Of a stretch of DNA of 64,000 bases, positions 1 through 9,450 are shown one piece after another. Location: NCBI GenBank assembly GCA_028023455.1, contig JAQFVV010012418.1:6813244-6877243 (forward strand). The letters run 5' to 3'. The notes under the pieces are model-generated. The model was not told the origin of the DNA. It did not search any database and saw nothing but the letters and a program-made list of their open reading frames with translations. Within the stretch, counting starts at the first letter, position 1. Each line of letters starts with the position of its first letter. This stretch comes from Epiperipatus broadwayi (taxonomy: Eukaryota > Onychophora > Udeonychophora > Euonychophora > Peripatidae). Made by a program: the position numbers and the translations under genes.

Positions 1-280
1 TAATAGTATTTTTTGTTTCTGAACATGTAAAACTGAAAATTTTGATGGTGATAACAATAGTAGTTCTTTTAGAGTTGATTTTATATCTATCAAGCTGGTT
101 TAGAAGAGATCAGACTTTTTGACTGGATTTTATATGTTTTGTTTATCAGGGATTTCCTTCAGGTATTTTCCCTTGTGTCATCATATATTTTATTTATAAA
201 ATTTATTAGTAATTTCTGGATTTTTTAAAGAAATATTGATTATAAAAAATGTGTCTGGATTTGTTTAAATCTGGAGTAAG

Positions 281-487
281 GATAATAATTTAAATAAGTA
301 GCTCTATCACAATTTTTTTTTATTTTCCAAAACATTCACAATACCATCAATATTAATTTTATTTTCCCTATCAGCATCACAATTTAAAATTGTATACTTT
401 CCATTATTTAATTCTAAAAAAACTTTTATTTTTATAAGGATTATTATCTGACAATAAAATCAACCATCTTTATCTTCTTTTAATAGG
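281..487 (-). pseudogene. Penelope-like RT N-terminal fragment, inverted copy
   Basis: Read on the minus strand, this segment is a diverged copy of the sequence at 600-815, so the two form an inverted repeat with a spacer of about 110 bp. Both encode the same broken peptide containing ELNNGKYTILN followed by a DADREN-like stretch. That pattern resembles the region just after the 'KEDKG' motif of Penelope-like element reverse transcriptases. Frameshifts and stops interrupt it. The family call is inference from motif recognition, made stronger by the better preserved RT palm segment at 1512-2100. Confidence 0.5.
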
Positions 488-599
488 ATAGTATCAGAAG
501 ATCTACTTTCTTTGAGGCAAAATCTCTCTCAAGAGGAAAATATTTGTTTTTGCCCCAAAGCCAATAGATCTTAAAATAGACTGAAAGCCAATTATATTA

Positions 600-900
600 T
601 CTTATTAAAAGAAGATAAGATTGGCTGATTTGCAGTATTAGATAATCTTTTTAAAAATAAACTTTCTTATATTTTTAAAAATAAACTTTCTTTAGAATTA
701 AATAATGGAAAGTATACAATTTTAAATTATGATAGCTGAAAAAAAAATCTAAAATTGATATTATGAAAGTTACAGAAAATACTATGATAGAGCTATTTAT
801 TTAAATTGTAATCCTAATGATTTTGTTGCTTCTAAAGTTTTTTTTTAATCTTAAACCTCATAAAAATAATTTTTCTTTAAAGTGTATTTTTTGATTTTAT
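600..900 (+). pseudogene. Penelope-like RT N-terminal fragment, sense copy
   Basis: Plus-strand copy of the same coding fragment. It shows a lysine-rich 'LLKEDK' start near 604, then ELNNGKYTILNYD around 695-735 and LNCNPNDFVASK around 805-840. Near 873-900 it reads LKCIFFDFMG, where intact Penelope-like RTs have a Tyr-Gly-Leu-Pro-Lys motif. Stops and small indels break it. It is in the same orientation as the palm fragment at 1512-2100, so the two are probably parts of one element split by the palindromic insertion at 962-1480. Confidence 0.5.
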
Positions 901-961
901 GGGGAGCATTGTTAATAATATGAATTTTTTTCTAAAATTTTTTAAAAATTATATTAATATA

Positions 962-1480
962 TATTGAGGCTATAATCTTAAGACTATGTGCCTAGATGTG
1001 ACAGTAGGGACCTCTACAAATCTTAACACAAGACTTTAAAAGACAAGAGTGGCCCACTCTTATTTTTAACCTACTTTTTAATTATATAGGTGAATTTAAA
1101 GCATTTTGATTTGAAAGTGTGAAGCTATTAAATACTTTACTGATTAAGCCTACAGTTTCTATACAAGCTAATGTTACATGAAATCTTTCGATTTACAGTG
1201 AGTCAGTGTGAAGCTCTTATAATTAGAAATCTATAATAATTAAAAAGTAGGTTGAAGATAAGAATGGCTGTTCTTGTCTTTTAAAATCATTAATCTTGGT
1301 CAAGCATTGGTAGTTGAGAGGTCAGCGACAGCTGCTTTACAAGCAGTTGTCCTGGGTTAGCGGGTTCGCTTCCCGGCTGATGCTATGACACATGAGAAAA
1401 AAAAACATTAATCTTGTGTTAAGATTTGTAAAGATCCCTACTGTTGCATAATCTTAAGGTTATAGCCTTAATATATTACT
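962..1480. repeat. Palindromic insertion in the Penelope-like relic
   Basis: The left arm (about 962-1090) returns as reverse complement at about 1237-1478. The outer ends share a TAATATAT..AGGCTATAA sequence and the inner ends a block reading acctactttttaatta. The right arm is lengthened by the SINE at 1299-1405. The loop (1091-1236) has no long open frame. The loop and left arm are related, in reverse orientation, to the middle of the inverted-repeat element at 30519-31291, so this is a dispersed family and not a one-off palindrome. It lies between two pieces of one RT frame, which suggests insertion into that element. Confidence 0.65.
1299..1405 (+). mobile_element. tRNA-derived SINE, 107 bp, inside a palindrome arm
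   Basis: The body begins GTCAAGCATTGG and ends TGACACATGAG plus an A-run. Flanking direct repeats cattaatcttg (1288-1298 and 1406-1416) are perfect 11-bp target-site duplications. Internally there is an A-box-like segment, an anticodon-type stem-loop (GCTGC, loop TTTACAA, GCAGT; apparent anticodon UAC) and a B box (GGGTTCGCTTCCC). The terminal GCAT.GG and CC.GATGC segments can pair as an acceptor stem. The element is little more than a tRNA-like unit with a poly(A) tail, so LINE-mediated mobilisation is inferred. Related copies are at 50334-50450 (minus) and 52014-52116. Confidence 0.85.
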
Positions 1481-1511
1481 TACATAATGAGTATGTGCTT
1501 AACAAATTATT

Positions 1512-2100
1512 AATTACAACTTTAAATAATATTAAGTTTGGTCTATTTTGTATCACTTCTTTTGAAGCAGTTAATAAAATTAATGATTTAATTTTAGAAA
1601 TTAACTGCATTTTTTTTTTATTAAAAGAACTGCATTTTTTAGTTTAGATATTGAAAATATGTGACAATCTGTTGATAAATTAAAACATATTAATGTGATT
1701 CTTTCTGTTTTGGGAAAACATGAATATTTTTCTGTGGATAAAAACAAAATTGTTTATGATTTGCTTTTATTATCAGAGGATTCAATATATTTTATGTGTA
1801 ATAATGTGTTTTATAAAATTACTGGTAGGGTGTTATTGATTGATTTCATTATTTCTTCTTTAACATGCTCTGTTTATACCTATTTTTTTTGTAGAAAATG
1901 GTGTGACAACATCATTTTTCTGTTTCTTTGAAATAATTTGTTATATATATTGATTGCTTGTTATTATGGAGAAAGATAATTGAAGGCTTTTTTTTTTTTT
2001 GATAGCTCGAGAGAAATGGGTACTTTTGATTTTGTTAAGTTAAAATGTTTAGAAGTAAATGGTGATAAAGTTTATAACACTTTGTAGTAAAAGTTTGAGA
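1512..2100 (+). pseudogene. Penelope-like reverse transcriptase palm relic
   Basis: Broken plus-strand frames read FEAVNKINDLILEINCIFF (about 1560-1620), FSLDIENM (1640-1662), then, after a stop, VDKLKHINVILSVLGKHEYF and DLLLLSEDSIYFMCNNVFY (to about 1820). This is followed by a position where the family has its Gly-x-Pro-x-Gly-Ser-x-x-Ser-Pro motif, here corrupted. The order 'SLD(V/I)..', '..I.ELL.L...YF.F....Y' matches the finger-palm region of Penelope-like element RTs. Stop codons and the separated N-terminal part (600-900) mark it as dead. The exact clade is not determined, and a GIY-YIG endonuclease was not seen. Confidence 0.5.
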
Positions 2101-3345
2101 AATATGATTAAGCCTGAAATTGTTTTATTAAATTGTTGTAATAGAATAAAAGGTTTATTAATTTAATTTCATTAAAACTTAAATAAATAGATATATATGT
2201 TTAGGGAATAAAATATGTAATAGATACAAAAAATACTCCCTGAAGGAGTTAGTATATAGAGTATAAGTTTAAATTTTTTTTAAAAAGGTCAATTACAAAA
2301 TTTGAGAGTTAAAAGAATGTAAGGTATATATATATAATTAAACAATGCATAAATAAAATTATAATAAAATAGTTAAAATGGAAAAAAAATAATAATAAGT
2401 AAATGGTTGAAAATAATAGAAATATAAATTATAAAATATATATAGTTTTCTATACAAAGATTTATATATAAAAAAATAAAAAAAGCAATAACAAATTATA
2501 CATGTATTGCCTTTAGTAAAATAAAATGTAATTGTATTAAGTAGATACATATTGTACCTAACTGAAGTTTCACTTAGTTCCAAAAGGAGCCAAAGGTTAT
2601 CTTAGCTTAACCTTTTGGTTTGAAATTGTCTGATTTTTAAAAAAAAAATAATAATGATAAAAATAAAAATTAAATTAGTTAATGACTAAACTAGGATAAT
2701 CTTCAATTGATTGTAATCATTATTGTATTATGGAATTATGTCTAAGTATTTGAAAGAGATATATGAGTTAGGTTGGTAAGAAATGCTAAATAATAATTTT
2801 AATTTAAAAAAAAAAGGAAAGATATCAGAAATAGTTGTCAATTTGTAAGTAATATTAAATGTATTCTAAAATAACTATCGTATAATCCATTCTAATGTTT
2901 AAAGAATAATAATAAGATATTATTATTAAGTTGGAATAAATAAGTAATAAATTAAAAAAATGATATATAAATTTTTATTAAAAAAATAAGAATGTTTTTT
3001 ATTAGTTTTGTAATTTAATATTCAGTTATAAAAATTATTTAGATTAAATATTCATTAACATTCTATTGTTGTAATTTTAAAAATAACTTTTAAACAATTA
3101 ACTTGCATTCGTATGTGAGAATGTGCATGCATTGACATGGAAACATAAAAAAAAAAAGTAATTTAATTCCAATATTGTTTAAAATAAATAAATAAAACAA
3201 ATGTGTGGATAAAATTATTTCAATGAAATATTTATGGGTTTAATAAAGAGTATAACTTTAAATTTTATATTTATTACTATGGGTTGGATAAAATATCATT
3301 TTAAAAAAAATTATTGCACAATATTTGTTAATAATAAAATTTTGA
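2101..3345. other. AT-rich stretch, no supported feature
   Basis: Long A/T runs and scattered microsatellite-like TA tracts. Short open frames have amino-acid compositions typical of random AT-rich DNA (Ile, Tyr, Phe, Leu, Lys, Asn), with no splice-flanked coding signal that I can defend. Confidence 0.6.
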
Positions 3346-3440
3346 TTTTCCAGCTGAAGGTCACGTGGTAAGGGAAAATTATATTGATTACGTCAGTAGA
3401 TTGATTTCACAGCTGATTTGTTGGAATATTAAAATTTAAT
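3346..3440. promoter_or_regulatory. Possible regulatory cluster (E-boxes and CRE-like site)
   Basis: Within about 75 bases that are less AT-rich than the surroundings there are two CAGCTG E-boxes (about 3351 and 3411), one CACGTG E-box (3363-3368) and a TTACGTCA CRE-like octamer (3388-3395). Such clustering is suggestive only. No coding exon follows that I can identify, and short consensus sites occur by chance. Confidence 0.2.
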
Positions 3441-5608
3441 AAAAAAAATAGTTTTTATTGGTTTTTAATTAAACTGTAGGTGGGTGAAAATTTGTGAGAT
3501 AAACGGAGATCTAAGGGGTCATTCAGTTGCTAATCTGTTTTAAATATATGTGTAGCTGAATCTTAAAAGTTCTTTAATAAAAAGTAATTTTTAAAACTTT
3601 ATATTTTCTAAAAAAAAATAAAAGTATGTTTTTAAAACCATTATTTTAAATCGTCCAGTAGGTAAACCATTTTTCTGACAGTTTTTCATTCCAGTTGAGG
3701 CATTAAAATTTACAGTAAAATGTTAGCAAAAAATACAGCGTTTCATATTTCATTTGCTTTTGATCTATTCATTTTTCTTTATTTAGAAGTAAAACTTAAA
3801 TTATTAAGTATTGTTATGGCTAAAGACTTTATTGCATTAAACTATAGTATACCTCCTATTAAATTAAAAATACACGTGAAGAAGAAATTAAAAAAAAAAA
3901 GACATTCAAACATTTTAAAATATTAAAATGGAAATGCGTTAGCATCTTTATAAATTAGAAGTGACATTAAATTTAATACTTTATTACTTAATAGATGATA
4001 TATACATTTAAATATGCTCTTAACAGAATAATGTTTCTGTGGACAATATGTATTTTAAAATACTAATTATCGTTTATGCCAATAGTATGAAAAGAATTTG
4101 TTTGGAAGTAAAACTTTAAAAGAATTTAAAAAATATTATTAATGAACTTGTCTCTATCAAATGCATAAAGCTTGGTTATAATTGCTAGTACTTATAAGTA
4201 GCTTTATGACCGTTGATCGTAGCACATAAACCAAGGAGCGTTCTTAATTATAAACAAAGTCTACTCTTATGTTTAAAAATAAATAAAAGGAAATTTGTTT
4301 AAAAAAAAAAAGAAATACATTTTTAAATATTAAAAAACGTTTTAAAAAAAGAGCTCTATTTTAAAAAAATGCATTTATCTAAAGAAGAACTGTGAAAGTT
4401 AACTAAATAGATATATTATAATTATTCCGCGTTTGAACCTAGGATTATAAATATAAAAAAAATGTACTCAGCTGAAGAATTTATTTTTTTCAAAGCTGGA
4501 TTATTATACATATACTTATACTTATGCTACTCAGCTGAAGAATTTATTTTCCAAAGCCAATTCATATTTATGCTTACGATGTTTTATTATTTTAATATTT
4601 AAAATTATCTTTAAAGATAAAAGAAAGTGGAAGTGTTTATATAAAGAACTACTGAATATTTTTGTTTTGAAAATCATTGCCATGTGTATAAATGTAGTAA
4701 TTGAAGCTTCGAATTCGGATAGATATCTTAACATGGATAAATTGTCTACGCATTATGAAATGGAAAAATCATTACGGAGCTGAAATATGAACTTGAATTA
4801 ATGTATTTTTTTTTTTTTATGGTCTGCTTTATTGGTTTAAAAAAAAAAAGAAGCCATAAAAATATTTATGCTATTAAATTTTATGTAACACTTTTTGTCA
4901 TAAATATACAGGTAAACTAGGGTTATAACTTTAAAATGAAATAGGTTTGTTTGAATGAGCAAATGTTTCTTGCCATTCTTAAGTAGATTTAGTTTATTTA
5001 TCAAGCATTACACTAGCTAGTTTCTATTTAATAATTTTATTATAGAGATTTAAATATCACAGTCTTATTTTCATATAAATGGGATATTTTACTCAATTTT
5101 TATTTTAAAATTACTAAAGAAGTTTATCAGAGAATATCCATTCATTTGTTTTATGAATGTTATATTAAGAATAATTACAAATATTTTATATTCATCGAGA
5201 AGTAAATATTCTTGCATTTAATTTACAATTTCAAAAGTCCACTAGTTACTATATTTTTAGCATTTAATATTTTGTTATGTGTGCATTGTGCCTTGCCTAG
5301 AATTTTATATGCATTTAAGTTTAAAGTATTTTCTACAGTAGTCAGTTGACACATAGTTTGCTTTGTTGGTTCAAACACTGGATATACGTTTTGTATTTTA
5401 TAAATTTCTTGGAAATAACTTAGTAGTTTAAGTGAAGTATATATCTTGCTATTAGCTAGAATTTGTTAGCCTCAAGAGTTAGGCTTAGTTTATAATTTTT
5501 GAATATGCCTTATGGAGTTGAGAAAAATCCTCCATCCTTATTGTATTGTATTTCCATGATTTGAGAGTGCATATTCCCAAAAGAGGGTTATTGTATTGTA
5601 TTTTTCAG
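3441..5608. other. No gene seen; one 63-bp-spaced duplication
   Basis: Mostly featureless AT-rich DNA. The only structure noted is a direct duplication of tactcagctgaagaattta plus adjacent bases, starting at 4465 and again at 4528 (period 63). It looks like a local slippage or duplication event. Confidence 0.5.
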
Positions 5609-5665
5609 TGATGATGATCACATTTATAAGCATTGGAAATCCCATGAGAGGATTGTGCTTTTCTG
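5609..5665 (+). other. Candidate small coding exon, unidentified
   Basis: A 57-nt segment is preceded by a T-rich tract ending ttttcag and followed by a strong donor, ctg|gtaggt. One frame is open across it and reads DDDHIYKHWKSHERIVLF, rich in charged and aromatic residues and unlike the surrounding random translations. The local base composition is less AT-biased. On the minus strand a 67-codon open frame (5605-5808) covers the same area, so the coding strand is uncertain. I do not recognise the protein, and no partner exon was found nearby. Confidence 0.25.
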
Positions 5666-5808
5666 GTAGGTGTTCCTGTTCCCAGATGTACTGAAGCTGA
5701 ATACCAGACATCTTTGTTTTGCCTCGAAGTTAGGTATTTTTGGAAGCCACCATATTCTTTTCTAGCTCTGAGGAGCCTAGTATTTTGTATTTTTTGCCTA
5801 TCATTCAT

Positions 5809-7694
5809 GATGACTTAATGTTAATTCTACCACAGTAGGTGATGTTGCATTTGTTTTAGAGTTGTGATGACAAGATATGCTTGTTTGAGGAAATGTATTT
5901 CTTCAGGTCGTTGTAGCTAATTTAAGGCTCATAGGTATATCAATGTTTGAATTGTGTTGCTATGATAGTTTTATCACGCACAAGATAACCAACAATAAGT
6001 TATATTTATTTTAAAGTATATTAAATATGCATATGGTATAAGTGGCAATTCACACATACTAATTTAATATTTTCATCCAGAGTTTCGCCGCTGGATTTGT
6101 AAGTCTGTTACATTATTAATTTTAAAACAATGAGGGAATAATTTTATGTGGACTAAATTTATTTAAAAAAATATAACTGATCTCTGATGAATGAATGTCC
6201 CATACACATAACTTAGTTTTATTTTAAGATTAGCTTAGCCTAATTTAAAAATATATCATTAGTTTAATATTAGTTATGTCAGTGTAAACAGTTGTAGTTC
6301 TCAAAAATATATGCTTTTCCAACTTAGCGTTTGTTAAGTTTAGGATTATAAAATTAAGTTAGAGGTTCAAATATAAACCTAGTTTTTGTGTGTTATTCTG
6401 ATTACTAGATGACACCATAATGTTTTAAATTATTTTAATTAAAAAATAGTATTGTGCTTATTAAATACAGACATTATAATTAAAGTTAAAGATTGTAAAA
6501 TCTCTAATTATTAAAAGAGATTAAAATTGAATAGCCTTAGCCTGTTATTAAGTATATTAATGTAAATTAAAGGAAATTATTAAAAGTCAAAATACTTATG
6601 TTAAATTCCAGTGTGATATTGGCAATGATTGTAGTCCATTAAATTTGTAAGAATTTCTTATTGTTCTTAATAAACTATATTATTATTATTTCAAAAGTTT
6701 TGTTTTGTTTGTTTTACTTTTATATGAGAATATATTATTATCTTAGGTTCCAAGTTCACAAAATTTTAAAATATAAAAGTTATTGAATCTTAAATTCAGA
6801 AATTTACAAGTATATTCTAAGATAATAAATATAGTTAATATTGTCTTGAAAATTAAAAAAAACCATGTTAAAGTAAATGATTCTCACAGTGAATCATAAA
6901 TACAGATAATTGCATTATAGCAGATACCTAATTAAATATTTAGTTAAAAGTTTATTTTTTTAAAATTATCGGTATATCTTTCAGATTAAAGATTATGCAA
7001 TATCAGATTAACAATATTAGTACTTCAGAAGAATATTTTAATTAATATTATTTTAGGAGCTGCACATTATCTTATATTCACTGCACATCATCTATCATCA
7101 TCTTAAATCTTATATATTTAAAGAATTCTAATCCATTTGCATTTGAGGTCTTTAGTGGTTGTCTGTGAGTATGGAAAGGCATTAAAAGTACCCTTGCTCT
7201 TTTCTTTGCTCAAGTAATATCTTAGATAATAGGCCATTATTAATTAAATTTAAATTGATTCATTAAATTGTTGGAATTACTGTTTGTTTGTTTATTATTT
7301 TAAGATTGAACATACTATAATTATTTTATGGTCAGCTAAGATGTCATTTATTTATTAATCACAATAATTCTTTATTAGGCAACTTAACTTAAACTTTAAT
7401 TTTACACAAGAGTGTTAGTTTTAAAATCCCTGAGGTTATTTACTCTTGTTGTTTTGATAAATATAATTGTGGAAGATAATCTTATAAAGTAAAGCATCAT
7501 TAGTTTTATTCAGAGAGTGTATGATCTATTGGTAGGACTAATATGGTAAGCACTGATTGGTGATTTTAGATAATCTTTTGTATGGTTTATTAAAATATTA
7601 ATATGTTGTAGTAGTTTTAGTTCATCAGTATTGGATTTGATCTTTATTTGATTATACATCTCTGGATCATCATCTCTTTTCTTTAAATTTATTG
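5809..7694. other. AT-rich stretch, no supported feature
   Basis: No coding exon, RNA gene or recognisable transposon was found. Short frames are consistent with chance. Confidence 0.55.
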
Positions 7695-7735
7695 TAACCC
7701 CACTGAGCCGAGTCGTTAAGAGAGTCTCATTTAGT
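7695..7735 (+). other. tRNA-Ser/Leu-like A-box segment ahead of the pyrimidine tract
   Basis: The segment gagccgagtcgttaagag resembles the 5' half of class II tRNAs (consensus around GGCCGAGTGGTTAAGG), including the A box. No B box or acceptor pairing follows, because the sequence runs straight into the CT-rich tract. It may be the head of an old tRNA-derived SINE. Weak evidence. Confidence 0.25.
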
Positions 7736-8415
7736 TTATATTTCAGTTCATTTCAATTCTATTCCATTTCTTTTCATGTCATTTCTTTCATATCTTTCCC
7801 ATCATCTCATTTCTTTTCTCTCTCTATTACATATACTATTTCTATTATTTTTCCCATTTCTTTTCCTCCTCAATTCTTTTCTTTTCCATCATTTCTTTTT
7901 ACCATTATCATTATCTTCTTCTTATCATCTTCTCCCTCTTCCTATTCCACGTACCTTTCATCATCATCATCTTTACCTCCATTTCATAATTTTCTCCCTC
8001 TATTATCATTATTATCATTTCATTGTTATCATTATCATTAACTCCATTTCATTACTAGCATTTTATTCTTTATCTCCATTTCATTATTAGCATTTTCTCT
8101 CTCTCTTCTTTCTTTCTCACACCCTTTTATCATTTCATTATTTATCTCTTTTCGTTCTTTTCTGTTCTCTCTTTCTCTATCTCTCATTCTATTAGTTTAC
8201 AATTGGCCTCTCTCATTTCATTTTCATCATTTATCTTTTTCTCTCTCTTTTCTCTTTCTCACACACCCCTCTTATTCTAGTAGGTTATAATTAGCATTTT
8301 CTCTTATTCTATCTCTCTTTCTTTTCCTCTCTTTTTTCATACCCCTCTCTTATTTCATTATTAGCATTCTTTTCCTTATTTTCTTCTTATCTCTCCCTCT
8401 CTCTCTATTTGATTA
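7736..8415. repeat. Long strand-asymmetric pyrimidine-rich degenerate minisatellite
   Basis: For about 680 bases the plus strand is overwhelmingly C and T with isolated A, and almost no G. Recurring blocks include 'catttcattattagcattttctctct' variants (each instance here shorter or altered) and 'tttctcacaccc' near 8122, 8258 and 8332. The recurrence suggests degenerate units of roughly 75-85 bp. It ends abruptly at an AT microsatellite (8424-8460). Open frames across it are rich in Ser, Leu, Phe and His and are artefacts of composition. Such tracts can form triplex (H-DNA) structures. Confidence 0.7.
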
Positions 8416-8819
8416 GGTTACAATATATATATAGAATATTATATATAATGTATTATATATTTAATAATGTACATATTTATATAATAAAATTTATTAATTA
8501 TATGGTCATATATGTTTGAATATTATACTTCTGATAAAGATTGCTGATCAGTTGAAGCTGTAAGGAAAGGTTATCAATCAATAAATAAAATTTATTGCAT
8601 TATAAAAAGTGACTTAAAATGTATTGGATGCTTATACATGAATATAAATGAATAATGTATAAAGGATCAAAAAGTTTTAAAAAAAAATTGTAATATAGAT
8701 GCTCAAAATATCTTTTTTTCAATATCAATATAAATATAGATTTAAATAGTAATGCCAAGAAGCCTTCTATAGAAAAAATAGAAATGAAATCATTAATTAC
8801 CTAGATTACAGCATCCAAA

Positions 8820-9450
8820 TGCAAAATGCATAAACAAAACTTCATTGTTGCCATCCTCATAGAGTTATCAGACTGCTTCAATCAAAAATCGGGACATAAC
8901 CAATCATTTTTATGGCATTGTGCCCTTTTTTATAAAACTCCATTCTTGTGTATATTCATCATTGTAAGTACACTTCCTCTTTGGCATGTTGTCTCTTGTT
9001 TAGAGTTATTAATATTCCTATTAATTTTACCACTATAGAAAATTTATATCAACAAAGAATTAGTAAAGCTACACTGTCAATCAAAGCAGGTGCAAGTGCA
9101 GTTCAAATTTTAGCCTACAAAAATCCAACTGCACATGCTCCAAGGTGAGGTTGAACACAAGAATATGTCTAGCTTGAGAACCCAGCCATATAACGTAATA
9201 GCGATCTTTGTTTTGGTATTGGAATTTGTCTGAAGTTTTTATAATATTACTATAGAGACTGAAATGGACAGAGAGGGCCAAAAAAACTATCATTTTTGCA
9301 ATGAATTATTTATGTAAAACAAATAATAATTATAAGTATTTGAAAATCAGGACATACAACAGTCCCAAAAAGACATTTCGGAGATACTAGGACATTTAAT
9401 CAAAAATAGAGACAAATCCTGAAAAATTGGGACATCTGGAAACCTATATC
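8820..9450. repeat. Unclassified repeat-like segment with GGGACAT motifs
   Basis: Less AT-biased than its flanks. Motifs of the form ggacat recur at about 8891, 9350, 9390 and 9429 (atcgggacataacc, caggacatac, taggacattt, tgggacatctgg). Several short overlapping frames exist on both strands (8826-9148 plus, 9081-9293 minus), but none resembles a known protein. This is probably the remnant of a non-autonomous repeat; the class is unknown. Confidence 0.3.

Noticed and set aside
1131-1200. Canonical hammerhead ribozyme (ctgattaag..gaaatc)
   Set aside because: The CUGANGA core is not present (CTGATTA) and helix pairing is unconvincing. The related locus near 30890 has the same defect.
2359-2583. 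Minus-strand 74-codon Tyr/Phe-rich frame as a membrane peptide gene
   Set aside because: Hydrophobic Phe/Tyr/Ile frames arise freely in AT-rich DNA. There is no signal peptide logic, splice or promoter support.
7776-8090. A 104-codon open frame in the pyrimidine-rich tract
   Set aside because: Its Ser/Leu/Phe/His content follows directly from the CT-rich strand. There is no start context, splice signal or family resemblance.
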